From Sphingomonas colocasiae (lineage in GTDB: Bacteria; Pseudomonadota; Alphaproteobacteria; Sphingomonadales; Sphingomonadaceae): a stretch of DNA of 64,000 nt. Where the stretch lies: assembly GCF_019880585.1 (NCBI RefSeq), contig NZ_JAINVV010000008.1, positions 124,001 to 188,000 of the forward strand, read 5' to 3'. Shown here in pieces: positions 1-8,256 of this stretch (position 1 is its first letter; each line of letters begins with the position of its first letter). Position numbers and translations under genes: made by a program. The notes under the pieces are model-generated. The model did no database searches, had not been told where the DNA came from, and saw only the letters and a list, made by a program, of their open reading frames with translations.

Positions 1-648
1 CAGCAGCATCAGCGCCAGGCAGACGCCGAAGCTTTCGACCAGCACGCGCCAGCCGGCGAGATGGTGCCAGTTGAAGCCGGTGGTGGTGAGGCACATGAAC
101 AGGATCAGCACGACCGACAGCCGCCGGCCGACCTCGACGCCGCGCGCGGCGATCGCGGGCGCCATCGCGCGAACGGCCATGCCGAGCATGACGGGCAACA
201 GCGTGAGCAGCCCCAGCGTCATCGCGGTCTGGCCCACCGGCATCGCGACGGCGCGCATGTCCCCCATGAACTGGTGCAGCGCGAAGCTGGTCCAGAGCGG
301 CAGGGTCACCGCGACCAGCAGAGTCGAGAGCGCGGTGAGGCTGACCGCGAGCGCGACATCGGCGCGCACCGCGAGCGTGATCGCGTTCGAGGTCACCCCG
401 CCGGGGCTGGCGGCGAGGATGATGAGGCCGACCGCGACCTCCGGCCCCACCGGCAGGACAAGCGCGAGCGTGATCGCGATCAGCGGCAGCAGCAGCATCT
501 GCGCGGACAGGCCGACCAGCACGGCGCGCGGCGATGCCAGGATCGCGCGGAAATCGGAAAGCCCAAGCGCCAGCCCCATGCCGAACATGATCACGAAGAT
601 GATGATGGGAAAGACGGTCTGCGACAGGAACGGGAAGATCTCGGCCAC
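1..648 (-). CDS. Bile acid:sodium symporter (BASS) family permease, partial
   Basis: The reading frame runs off the left edge, so only the N-terminal 216 codons are seen. It starts at a GTG (codon 648-646) with a strong GAGGAG ribosome site six bases upstream. The protein begins VAEIFPFLSQTVFPIIIFV and is almost entirely hydrophobic, with about six membrane segments in the visible part and a segment containing AASPGGVTSNAI, which resembles the SPGG-type motif of the SBF/BASS fold. These inner-membrane proteins import organic anions with sodium. It lies 10 bases after the aspartate-dehydrogenase-like gene and is probably co-transcribed with it. The family is fairly clear; the substrate is not. 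Confidence 0.75.
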   Translation of the reverse strand, partial: MAEIFPFLSQTVFPIIIFVIMFGMGLALGLSDFRAILASPRAVLVGLSAQMLLLPLIAITLALVLPVGPEVAVGLIILAASPGGVTSNAITLAVRADVALAVSLTALSTLLVAVTLPLWTSFALHQFMGDMRAVAMPVGQTAMTLGLLTLLPVMLGMAVRAMAPAIAARGVEVGRRLSVVLILFMCLTTTGFNWHHLAGWRVLVESFGVCLALMLL

Positions 649-658
649 GCTCGGCTCC

Positions 659-1426
659 TCAGACGAATTCGATGGCTCCGGCGAAACCGGCGGCGCGCAG
701 GATCGAACGATGGACCGCTTCCGCCATCTCGCTGCCCGAAACGCCGATCGCCGGCTGGCTGCGCTCGATCCTGAGCCGCGATCCGTCCTTGCCCTTCGCC
801 TCGATCAGCAGTTCCAGACGATCGAGCGCGGGATCGGCGACCAGCCGGGCATGGCACGCGTCCAGCCCGGTCGTGGCGAGGGCGCAGGCGACCATGGCGT
901 TGACATTGTGCGGGAATTGCCGCGCGATCCGGCGCACGCTGCCGTCGAAGATCACGGTCTCGCGGTCGATCTCCGCCGCCGCCGGCCCCAGGCTGCGCGG
1001 CGGCTTGCGAAAACAGATCGACACATGATCCCACATCGCCCGCCATTCGAGCAGGCTGTCCGCCCCCACCAGCGCGCCATGCGCGACGAATAGCGAATGC
1101 CCCGTGGCGCCCGCGCGATCGATCAGCCTGGCGCGCAGATCGTCATCGGCGAGCGCCGTCAACGAAAGCGGCATGTAGTCGGCGATGGCGAGCAACGCCT
1201 CGCCATGATCCACGGTGACCCGCGGCCCGGCGATCTCGACGATCAGGTCCGGCGCGAAACGATGCGCGTCGGCAAGATCGTCGAGGATCAGCGCGGGATC
1301 GACGCCCGCCAGCCGCGCCGGGCTGCGGCTGTGGACGAACGCCAGTTCAAGCGGCCCGTCGCCCCGGGCAATGCGACGATGAATTTCGGAGCCGATGAAC
1401 CCGAACCCGATCAATCCGATGCGCAT
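659..1426 (-). CDS. Aspartate dehydrogenase-like oxidoreductase (NadX/DUF108 family)
   Basis: 255 aa. The protein opens with a Rossmann nucleotide-binding strand (MRIGLIGFGFIGSEI) and has the family signatures FRKPPRSL near residue 140 and FPHNVNAM near 170, as in L-aspartate dehydrogenases that oxidise aspartate to iminoaspartate. The ATG at 1426 is preferred over an upstream GTG at 1441 because GGGGGA precedes it by about seven bases. It is followed by the BASS permease. A paralogue lies at 14189-14995 on the other side of the catabolic operon. The pairing with a permease and the catabolic setting suggest a degradative dehydrogenase acting on an amino acid analogue rather than NAD synthesis, but that is inference. 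Confidence 0.72.
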   Translation of the reverse strand: MRIGLIGFGFIGSEIHRRIARGDGPLELAFVHSRSPARLAGVDPALILDDLADAHRFAPDLIVEIAGPRVTVDHGEALLAIADYMPLSLTALADDDLRARLIDRAGATGHSLFVAHGALVGADSLLEWRAMWDHVSICFRKPPRSLGPAAAEIDRETVIFDGSVRRIARQFPHNVNAMVACALATTGLDACHARLVADPALDRLELLIEAKGKDGSRLRIERSQPAIGVSGSEMAEAVHRSILRAAGFAGAIEFV

Positions 1427-1453
1427 TGCCCGTTCCCCCACAGTTGGAAGCGC

Positions 1454-1475
1454 TCCAGGGTCTGACCCAGCTGGA
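1454..1475. promoter_or_regulatory. Small nested dyad upstream of the nadX-like gene
   Basis: TCCAG and CTGGA arms enclose the dyad GGGTCTGACCC, 28-49 bases upstream of the start at 1426. It could be an operator or part of a leader hairpin; nothing identifies a regulator. Confidence 0.25.
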
Positions 1476-1488
1476 TCAACTCATCTCG

Positions 1489-1512
1489 ACATTCCCGCGT
1501 TCGCGGGAATGT
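1489..1512. repeat. REP-like extragenic palindrome
   Basis: A perfect 11-bp stem, ACATTCCCGCG / CGCGGGAATGT, with a two-base TT loop, followed by CATGACGG. The same CATGACGG tail follows the palindrome at 22259-22291, so these look like members of a dispersed extragenic palindrome family common in sphingomonad genomes. It lies between the nadX-like gene and the first TonB receptor and could also act in transcript ending or stability. Confidence 0.6.
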
Positions 1513-1542
1513 CATGACGGGTGGTGTTTCGACATGGCCCTG

Positions 1543-1684
1543 GGACCGATCGACATTCAGTTCAGACCGAGCCGAGAATGGTGGTTTTTCGCGACCCGGA
1601 GCGCAGCGTACTTAAAGTACGTGCGCACCGGAAGCGCGGGAGACCGCCATTCGCAGGCCGGTATGGGCTGAATGGCGACGGTCC
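1543..1684. repeat. 142-base imperfect inverted repeat (large hairpin)
   Basis: The two halves are imperfect reverse complements centred at 1613/1614. The ends match as GGACCG..CGACATTCAG against GGACCGTCGCCATTCAG, and the centre is the near-palindrome CGTACTTAAAGTACG (1607-1621). Its right end touches the last base of the TonB receptor stop codon. No gene is evident inside. It resembles a non-autonomous repeat (MITE-like) or a structured 3' element; copies elsewhere in the genome would decide. Confidence 0.6.
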
Positions 1685-3993
1685 TAGTATTTCCAGGTCA
1701 GCGTCGCGCCATAGGTGCGCGGCGGCGCATAGGAGACGAGGACCGACCCGATCACGTCCGACTTACCCGATTCATAGAGCTTGTTGGTCAGGTTCTTGCC
1801 CCAGATCGAAAGCTGCCATTTGCCGTCCTCGGTCGACAGGCCGAACGATCCGTTGAGCAGGCCGACCGAGGACTGGCGCGTGCGCAGGCTGTTCTCGTTG
1901 TCGAAGAAGAACGCGCCGGTCCAGCTATAATCGGCGCGCAGGAAGCCGTCGAAGCGATCGGACAGCGGCAAGGTCACGTCGCCGCCGAGGGTGAAGGCGT
2001 TCTCCGGCGAGCGCCGCAGCACATTGCCCTTGAGATTGGTCGCCACCGGCACCGAGCAGAAGCAGCTCGGATCATATTGCAGCTCGGTGCTGATCAGGTC
2101 GCCGGTGATCTTCGCCTTCATATAGGTGTAGTTGGCGAACAGCGTCACGCCGTTGACCGGCACGACGGCGGTTTCCAGTTCGATGCCGCGCACCCGCGCT
2201 TTGCCCGCGTTGGAGATGACGTTGTCGGCGGGCAGGTTGGGATCGAAGATCACGAACTGCTGGGTCTGGAGATCCTTATATTCGGTCCAGAAGCCGGTGA
2301 GGTTCAGGCGCAGGCGGCCGTCGAGCCAGGTCGTCTTCGCGCCCACTTCGTAATTGAGCGCATATTCGGGATCATAGGATGCGCGCGCCTCGCCCGGGCT
2401 GGTCGCATTCTCGCCGTTCCAGCCTCCCGACTTGTAGCCCTTGGACACCAGCGCATAGAGATAGACGTCCTTGGCGGGCTTCCAGTGCAGGTTGACGCTC
2501 GGCGTCCAGGCATCCCAGCTCTGCTTCGTGGACGCCGTGAAAGAGCGCGTGAAATTGCCAGCCTCATCCTCGAACTCGGCGCCCAGGAAATCGCCGATCG
2601 TCTCGCGATAGACGGAGAAGCGCTTGCGATCCTTGGTGTAGCGGATGCCCGCCGTCACCCCCAGCGTATCGGTGATGTCGAACGTACCTTCGACGAACGC
2701 CGCATAGGTGTCCGATTTCAGGCGGGTCTCCGCGATCTCGCGCCCCTGCGCGAAATAGTCGACGAAGATATAGTCGGCATCCTCGACGCGATCGACATCC
2801 TCATGCTGGTAATAGACGCCGGCGAGGAAATTGAACGGCCCTTCGAAATCGGAGCGGAAACGGAGCTCCTGCGAGAAGCTCTTCACCTTCTCGTCCTTGA
2901 TGTTGACGTAATAATCGTCGTTGAAGGCGTCGCGATCGATCGCGAAGAAGTTGATCCGCCCGCCCGCGTCGTAGACCAGCCGGGTGAAATCGATGAAGCT
3001 GCCGCCGTCATTGCCCTTCGCCGCGAAGGTCCCCTCGCGATAGGCGGTGATCGAGGTCAGCGTGCCCGATCCGCTGTCCCAGTTGGCGGTCAGATGGACG
3101 CCGCCGAGATCGGCATTCTGGCGGCCGTCGATATTGTTCGGCCCGCGCCGGCGATCGGGATTGACGAAGGGGATATTGTGATCCGACGGGATCTGGATAT
3201 CGACCCATTTGCCGCTCGCGCGGCGACGCGTGAGATCGCCGGTCAGCAGGATGTCGAGATCGTCGCTCGGCTGGTAGCGGAGCTGGCCGAGCACGCCGAA
3301 GACCGACAGATCCTCGATATCGTTGCCGGTGAAGGTGTTGAACGCGAAACCGTCACGCATGCGCGACGTCGCGGCAATGCTGCCCGACAGCCCCTCGCCG
3401 ATGCCGCCGCCGACATGGCCCTTCACCTCGATCGCGCCGTAATTGCCGATGCCCGCCTCTATGCCGGCGCGGAAGCTGTCGGTGGGCTTGCGCGTGATGA
3501 AGTTGATGGCGCCGCCGACGACATTCTTGCCATAGAGCGTGCCCTGCGGCCCGCGCACGATCTCGACGCGTTCCAGGTCGAACAGCTCGATCGCGGTGCC
3601 CTGGGCGCGCGGCAGATAGACGTCGTTGAGGAAGAAGCCGATCGCGGCGCTCGCCGCCGCGCTTTCGATATCGGTGCCGATGCCGCGCAGGAAGATATTG
3701 GGCTCGGAGATATTGTCCGGATTGAGCGTGAAGCCGGGAACGCGCGCCGCGATTTCCGAGAAATCGTCGATGCCCGCCTTGTCCAGCATGTCGCCGCTGA
3801 ACGCCGACACCGAAAGCGGCGTGGACTGCAGCGATTCCTCACGCTTGCGCGCCGTCACCACGATTTCTTCAAGGCCGCCGCTTTCGGCTGCCTGCGGTGC
3901 GCTGTCCTGCGCCCGGCCGGTCGCCGGCATGGCGATCATGGTCGCCGCCCCGATCAGCAGCCCAATCTTCTTTGCATGTGAATAGTCGCGCAC
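1684..3993 (-). CDS. TonB-dependent outer-membrane receptor
   Basis: 769 aa. A signal peptide ends near TGRAQD (about residue 29) and is followed by a TonB box, EEIVVTARKREESLQ (residues 42-56), a plug domain with LYGKNVVGGAINFITRKP, and a long beta-barrel ending in TWKY with the aromatic C-terminal residue typical of outer-membrane proteins. Such receptors take up scarce substrates using TonB energy. In sphingomonads this subtype is commonly linked to aromatic or other carbon sources rather than iron. A terminator at 4237-4267 separates it from the preceding operon, so it should have its own promoter in 3994-4236. Nothing in the sequence identifies its ligand; the adjacent catabolic operon suggests that operon's substrate. 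Confidence 0.92.
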   Translation of the reverse strand: MRDYSHAKKIGLLIGAATMIAMPATGRAQDSAPQAAESGGLEEIVVTARKREESLQSTPLSVSAFSGDMLDKAGIDDFSEIAARVPGFTLNPDNISEPNIFLRGIGTDIESAAASAAIGFFLNDVYLPRAQGTAIELFDLERVEIVRGPQGTLYGKNVVGGAINFITRKPTDSFRAGIEAGIGNYGAIEVKGHVGGGIGEGLSGSIAATSRMRDGFAFNTFTGNDIEDLSVFGVLGQLRYQPSDDLDILLTGDLTRRRASGKWVDIQIPSDHNIPFVNPDRRRGPNNIDGRQNADLGGVHLTANWDSGSGTLTSITAYREGTFAAKGNDGGSFIDFTRLVYDAGGRINFFAIDRDAFNDDYYVNIKDEKVKSFSQELRFRSDFEGPFNFLAGVYYQHEDVDRVEDADYIFVDYFAQGREIAETRLKSDTYAAFVEGTFDITDTLGVTAGIRYTKDRKRFSVYRETIGDFLGAEFEDEAGNFTRSFTASTKQSWDAWTPSVNLHWKPAKDVYLYALVSKGYKSGGWNGENATSPGEARASYDPEYALNYEVGAKTTWLDGRLRLNLTGFWTEYKDLQTQQFVIFDPNLPADNVISNAGKARVRGIELETAVVPVNGVTLFANYTYMKAKITGDLISTELQYDPSCFCSVPVATNLKGNVLRRSPENAFTLGGDVTLPLSDRFDGFLRADYSWTGAFFFDNENSLRTRQSSVGLLNGSFGLSTEDGKWQLSIWGKNLTNKLYESGKSDVIGSVLVSYAPPRTYGATLTWKY

Positions 3994-4098
3994 CGGCGTT
4001 GCCCCTTTCCCCTTTAATCACCGCCAGCGGATCTGCGCTCTTCATTTGAACGCTTATCGTGTCTTCGATCCGACAGCAGTCTCGATCAAGTGGGAGCC

Positions 4099-4115
4099 TA
4101 TGGTCTAAGGCCATA
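4099..4115. promoter_or_regulatory. Candidate operator in the AT-rich promoter region of the TonB receptor
   Basis: The stretch 3994-4236 contains no gene. It is far more AT-rich than its surroundings (around 4080-4160) and holds the dyad TATGGTCTAAGGCCATA plus AATAATAATATT (4120-4131). These are the likely promoter and operator of the receptor gene starting at 3993; exact -35/-10 boxes cannot be assigned with confidence. Confidence 0.35.
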
Positions 4116-4236
4116 TGTGAATAATAATATTGTAATGCCTCGATATAGGATTCCTTGATAACAGGGCAGCGCGCGAACGGATTGCGAGACCAAAGACAAG
4201 CCTTTGCTTTTCCTCACTTAATCGACAAGCACCAAT

Positions 4237-4267
4237 AAAAAAGCGCGATGCCTGCCCGGCATCGCGC
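4237..4267 (-). terminator. Rho-independent terminator of the 13956-4339 operon
   Basis: Read on the minus strand, a perfect 10-bp stem GCGCGATGCC / GGCATCGCGC with a five-base loop is followed directly by TTTTTT. It lies about 70 bases after the aldehyde dehydrogenase stop codon at 4339. Confidence 0.92.
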
Positions 4268-4338
4268 CCTGTAACTGTTCGAAAGGGTCGATGTCATCCC
4301 CCGCCATGACGGAGGACAGGGCCGACGCGCGAAACGGC

Positions 4339-5778
4339 TCAGCCGTGATTGAAACAGACCACCTTGGTCTGGGACATTTCGCGGATCGCGAAACGCACGC
4401 CCTCTCGGCCCATATTGCCGCGCTTGGCGCCGCCGAACGGCATCGCATCCAGCCGGTAGTCAGTGGAATCGTTGATCATCACGCCGGCCGCCTGGAGCAT
4501 TCGCGCGGCGTGATGCGCCTCGCGGACGCTCTCGGTGAAGATCGCCGCGTGGATCGCGTAATCGCCCGCATTCGCCGCCGCGATCGCCGCATCGAGATCG
4601 TCATAGGGAAACAGGCTAACGACGGGGCCGAACGCCTCCTGACAGGCGAGCCGCGCATCGGCGGGCACCGCTTCCAGCACGGTGGGATGGAGCAGCGCGC
4701 CGTCGCGGCGACCGCCGGCAAGCACATGGGCGCCGGCCGCGACCGCCTCGGCCGTCCAGTCGAGCAGCCTTTGCGCGTCCCGTTCGGAGATCATCGGGCC
4801 GATGTCGGTTTCAGCCGCCATCGGATCGCCGACGACGAGTTTCGCGGTGCGGGCGACGAACAGATCGCGGAACGCGGCATAGGCGGTGCGTTGGATGAAG
4901 ATCCGCTGCACGCCGATGCAATTCTGCCCCGCCGCCCAGAAGGCGCCTGACACACAGGCATCGGCGGCGCGCGCCAGATCCGCGCTCGCCGCGACGATGA
5001 CGGGCGAATTCGCGCCAAGCTCCATGCCGATGCGCTTGATCCCCGCCGCGTGCGCGATCTGCGCGCCCACACGCTCTCCGCCGGTGAACGAGACCATCGC
5101 GACATCCTCCGCCGCGACCAGCGCGTCACCGAAGTCGCGGCCATGGCCGGTCAGCAGGTTGAGCGCTTCGGCGGGCAGGCCCGCTTCCAGCAGCAGTTCG
5201 GCCAGCATGATCGCGGTGAGCGGCGCCTGGTCCGCGGGCTTCAGCACCACGGCATTGCCCGCCGCGATCGCCGGCCCCAGCTTGTGACAGGCCAGGTTGA
5301 GCGGATCGTTGAACGGCGTGATCGCCGCGATCACGCCAACGGGTTCATGAACATAATAGCCGCTGCGCGCCTCGCCGCCCGCGAAGCTGTCGAACGCCAC
5401 GGTCTCGCCGGTCAGCCGCCCGGCTTCTTCCGCCGACAGCCGCAGCGTATTGACCGCGCGCGCCGCTTCCTTGGCCGATGCGGTGATGGTCTTGCCCGTC
5501 TCCGCCGTGATCATCGCGGCGAACCGCGCAGACCGGGCCGCCAGCGCATCGGCCGCGCAGTGGAGGATCGCCGCGCGCGCCGCCGCGCTGAGCGCCGCCA
5601 GCGCCCGCTGCCCGCGCACCGCGCTCGCCACCGCATCGGCGGCGTCGGCCGGCGTGGCGCAGGCGACGCGATCGATCACCTCGCCCGTGAAGGGATTGTC
5701 GATCGCCATGCCGGTCGCGGCGCCGCGCCAGACACCGCCGACGAGCAGCGAGCGCTTCACCTCGACCGGCATGAGCAT
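4339..5778 (-). CDS. NAD(P)-dependent aldehyde dehydrogenase
   Basis: 479 aa from the ATG at 5778, which overlaps the stop codon of the upstream thiamine-diphosphate enzyme (TGATG); a GTG at 5781 is an alternative. Catalytic residues are visible: N157 in TPFNDP, E253 in MELGANSP and the nucleophile C287 in GQNCIGVQR. The sequence type resembles lactaldehyde/phosphonoacetaldehyde/sulfoacetaldehyde-type dehydrogenases rather than the muconic semialdehyde group. Placed directly after a ThDP decarboxylase-type gene, it probably oxidises the aldehyde that enzyme releases. It is the last gene of its operon, before the terminator at 4237-4267. Confidence 0.88.
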   Translation of the reverse strand: MLMPVEVKRSLLVGGVWRGAATGMAIDNPFTGEVIDRVACATPADAADAVASAVRGQRALAALSAAARAAILHCAADALAARSARFAAMITAETGKTITASAKEAARAVNTLRLSAEEAGRLTGETVAFDSFAGGEARSGYYVHEPVGVIAAITPFNDPLNLACHKLGPAIAAGNAVVLKPADQAPLTAIMLAELLLEAGLPAEALNLLTGHGRDFGDALVAAEDVAMVSFTGGERVGAQIAHAAGIKRIGMELGANSPVIVAASADLARAADACVSGAFWAAGQNCIGVQRIFIQRTAYAAFRDLFVARTAKLVVGDPMAAETDIGPMISERDAQRLLDWTAEAVAAGAHVLAGGRRDGALLHPTVLEAVPADARLACQEAFGPVVSLFPYDDLDAAIAAANAGDYAIHAAIFTESVREAHHAARMLQAAGVMINDSTDYRLDAMPFGGAKRGNMGREGVRFAIREMSQTKVVCFNHG

Positions 5779-7406
5779 CACGGCTTGTCCTTGTGGAGGA
5801 CAAGCCCGTCATATTCGCGGCTGTCGAGCAACGCCTCGACGATCACCGGACCGTCGGCGGCGAAGGCGTCGACCAGCGCCGCGCGCAGCGCGTCGGGATC
5901 GGCGACGGTGACGACGGGCACGCCAAACAGCGACGGGCCACCGATCGTGCCCTCGGCGCGCACCGGCGTGCCATAGATCGGATTGTCCTTCTTCTCCTGC
6001 TTGATGCGGATCAGCGCCAGATCATTATCGGTGAAGACGAGGATGACGATGGGCAGCTTCTCACGCACCGCCGTCGCCAGTTCGCCGACGGTCATCAGGA
6101 AACCGCCATCGCCGACGACCGTGCAGACCGACGTGTCCGGCCGGCACAATTTGGCGGCGATCGCTGCGGGCAGGCCGAAGCCCATCGACGACCAGCCATT
6201 GGACATGATCTGCGTGCCCGTCGCCGGCGTCGGCCATTTCTGGCCGATCAGATGGGTATGCGCGCCGACATCGCAGGTCATGATGCCGTCCGCCGGCAAC
6301 ACATCCCGCAGCACATCGAGCGCGGCGCAGGGGCCGAAACGGTTACTGTCGGGCGACAGCCGCGCGAACAGCTCCGCCGTGCGGGCCGCGACCGCCGCCA
6401 TGTCCCAATCCTTCGGGGCGGCATCGAGCGCGAGCAGCGCATCGAGGCTGGCGCCGATATCGCCGACGACATCGGCGGCGACCGGATGCTTGGCCGTATC
6501 GATATCGACGGGTTCGACATCGATGCTGGCGACCGCAAGACCGTCGCGCATCCAGCCTTCGAAATTGAACTCGACCGGATCATAGCCGATCGCGACCACC
6601 AGATCGGCCTCGGCATGGGTGCGGCCGACAAGATCGCTGAGCGCATGGAACAGCACGCCGGCATAGCTCGGATGATCCTCGGCGATCAGGCCCTTGGCCA
6701 TCGGCGTCAGCACCACCGGCAATCCGAAACGCTCGGCGAGCGCGGCCACCTTGTCGCCGACGCGCGCATGGGCGGCGCCCAGCCCGACGGCGAGGATCGG
6801 CTTGCGCGCGGCGGCGAAGGCGGTGGTCAGCGCGGCGATCGCCGAAGCATCGGCCGGCGCGGGCGCCGTGGCGGCGACCGGCCCGGCCGTGCCGTTCCCG
6901 GCAGGCGCGGCGCTGAGGCCGACCGGCAAGCCGATATGGACCGAACCCGGCCGCCCGGAAACCGCGATGCCGGCGGCTTCGGCCAATGTCTCGCCAAGCG
7001 AGTCCGCCTCCAGCCGGGTCGTCCATTTGGTGATCGGCCGGAACAGCGCCTGATGATCGATGCCCATCTGCACCGTGCGGCTGCGCAATGCCTCCGGCAT
7101 CTCGTCGGTCAGCGCGATCATCGGCGAACGATCGAGCAGCGCGCCGCCCACGCCGGTGGAAAGATTGGTCGCGCCCGGCCCGAAGGTGCCGAAGCACACG
7201 CCGGGAACCCCGGTCAGCCGCCCGCAGACATCGGCCATGAAACTGGCGCCGCCCTCATGGCTGGTCAGCACGAAATCGATGCCGTCCGTCGTCCGCAGCG
7301 CTTCCATATAATCGACCCAGCCGCCGCTGGGCACGCCGAAGACATGGCGGACGCCCATATCCCTGAGCGACGTCACCAGTGCCTGGGCTACGGTGGTACC
7401 GGTCAT
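5778..7406 (-). CDS. Thiamine-diphosphate-dependent enzyme (2-oxo acid decarboxylase/acetolactate synthase superfamily)
   Basis: 542 aa with the three-domain layout of the family: an N-terminal pyrimidine-binding domain with the cofactor-activating glutamate E51 in SHEGGA, a central domain, and a C-terminal diphosphate-binding domain with GDGGFLMTVGEL and the paired Asn in FTDNDLALI. Members include acetolactate synthase, benzoylformate decarboxylase, sulfopyruvate decarboxylase and sulfoacetaldehyde acetyltransferase; the exact reaction cannot be told from sequence alone. The overlapping aldehyde dehydrogenase gene downstream favours non-oxidative decarboxylation of a 2-oxo acid to an aldehyde. 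Transcribed with the hydrolase gene 11 bases upstream. Confidence 0.85.
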   Translation of the reverse strand: MTGTTVAQALVTSLRDMGVRHVFGVPSGGWVDYMEALRTTDGIDFVLTSHEGGASFMADVCGRLTGVPGVCFGTFGPGATNLSTGVGGALLDRSPMIALTDEMPEALRSRTVQMGIDHQALFRPITKWTTRLEADSLGETLAEAAGIAVSGRPGSVHIGLPVGLSAAPAGNGTAGPVAATAPAPADASAIAALTTAFAAARKPILAVGLGAAHARVGDKVAALAERFGLPVVLTPMAKGLIAEDHPSYAGVLFHALSDLVGRTHAEADLVVAIGYDPVEFNFEGWMRDGLAVASIDVEPVDIDTAKHPVAADVVGDIGASLDALLALDAAPKDWDMAAVAARTAELFARLSPDSNRFGPCAALDVLRDVLPADGIMTCDVGAHTHLIGQKWPTPATGTQIMSNGWSSMGFGLPAAIAAKLCRPDTSVCTVVGDGGFLMTVGELATAVREKLPIVILVFTDNDLALIRIKQEKKDNPIYGTPVRAEGTIGGPSLFGVPVVTVADPDALRAALVDAFAADGPVIVEALLDSREYDGLVLHKDKP

Positions 7407-7416
7407 GATCTATCCT

Positions 7417-8241
7417 TCAATTCTGGGTTGGGGCGACATAGCCGGCCGCGTTGCTGTGCGCACTGCGCCGGCGGCCGCGAATGCCGCATGCGGCGAGGAA
7501 GCTCAGCACGCTGTCGTTGAATTCGGTCGCATGTTCGAAGAACCCCGAATGGCCGGCATCGACCTCGACGAGGAACGATCCCGGCACGCGCGCCTGCACC
7601 TGCCGGATCGCCTCGATCGGGAAAAGCGGATCGCGCGTTCCCGCCAGGAACAGCACGGGCTTGCCCCCGCCCACCGCTTCGGGCGCGAGTGTCGCCGGCC
7701 ACGCGCCCGCCAGGCTGTGACGATCGGTGCGATTGAAGCTCGCGAGCGCCGAATAGAGCGACGCCTGAACCGGATTGGCATCCCGGAACGCGGAATCGAG
7801 CACGCGGTCGAGCTGATCGAGGTCATCGGTCGCCGCGCGCGCCGCGTCCATCAGCGCGGCGACCGGACCATCCTCCGCGATCGCGTGAAGCGAGGCGGCG
7901 AGCACCAGCGCCCGTACGCGATCGGGGTGCCCGGCCGCGAAGGCGATGCACGTCCCTCCGCCCATCGACTGGCCGACCAGCACCGCCTGTTCGATGCCGA
8001 GACGATCGAGCAAGGCGAGCAGGTCTGAGACGAAGGCGCTCCGCCCCGCGCCCTCGACATCGCTCGATCGGCCGAAGCCGCGATGATCGAAGGTCACGAC
8101 GCGATAGGATTGCGCGAAGACCGGCACCTGCTGGAACCAGCTCGCATGATTGCCGCCGATGCCGTGCGCGAGCACGATCGCGGGCCCTTCGCCCTGGTCT
8201 TCATAATAGAGTTCGCTCTGGCCGATCGGCAGAAGAGGCAT
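7417..8241 (-). CDS. Alpha/beta-fold hydrolase
   Basis: 274 aa. An alpha/beta hydrolase with oxyanion region HGIGGNH (26-32), nucleophile elbow GQSMGG (S92), acid D204 in GTRDPLFP and H231 in DAGHSGFFEH. It resembles the 3-oxoadipate enol-lactonase/meta-cleavage-product hydrolase branch, so lactone, ester or carbon-carbon bond hydrolysis are all possible. No signal peptide, so cytoplasmic. It sits between the ABC ATPase and the ThDP enzyme, within one operon. The last 25 or so residues after FLAACGIRGRRR are low complexity and may be a divergent tail. Confidence 0.85.
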   Translation of the reverse strand: MPLLPIGQSELYYEDQGEGPAIVLAHGIGGNHASWFQQVPVFAQSYRVVTFDHRGFGRSSDVEGAGRSAFVSDLLALLDRLGIEQAVLVGQSMGGGTCIAFAAGHPDRVRALVLAASLHAIAEDGPVAALMDAARAATDDLDQLDRVLDSAFRDANPVQASLYSALASFNRTDRHSLAGAWPATLAPEAVGGGKPVLFLAGTRDPLFPIEAIRQVQARVPGSFLVEVDAGHSGFFEHATEFNDSVLSFLAACGIRGRRRSAHSNAAGYVAPTQN

Positions 8242-8256
8242 GGCTGTTTCCCGGTA

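Noticed and set aside
1672-3981. A long plus-strand open frame (769 codons) opposite the first TonB receptor.
   Set aside because: It is the antisense shadow of a high-GC gene: Arg/Ala/Asp-rich composition, no domain, while the minus strand encodes a complete receptor with signal peptide, TonB box and barrel.
4301-4320. CATCCCCCGCCATGACGG as another REP unit.
   Set aside because: It shares only the CATGACGG tail and forms no stem, and is best explained by chance near the operon end.
5793-7520. A 575-codon plus-strand frame opposite the thiamine-diphosphate enzyme.
   Set aside because: Low-complexity His/Arg/Asp/Gly translation with no motif; the opposite strand has full ThDP enzyme motifs.
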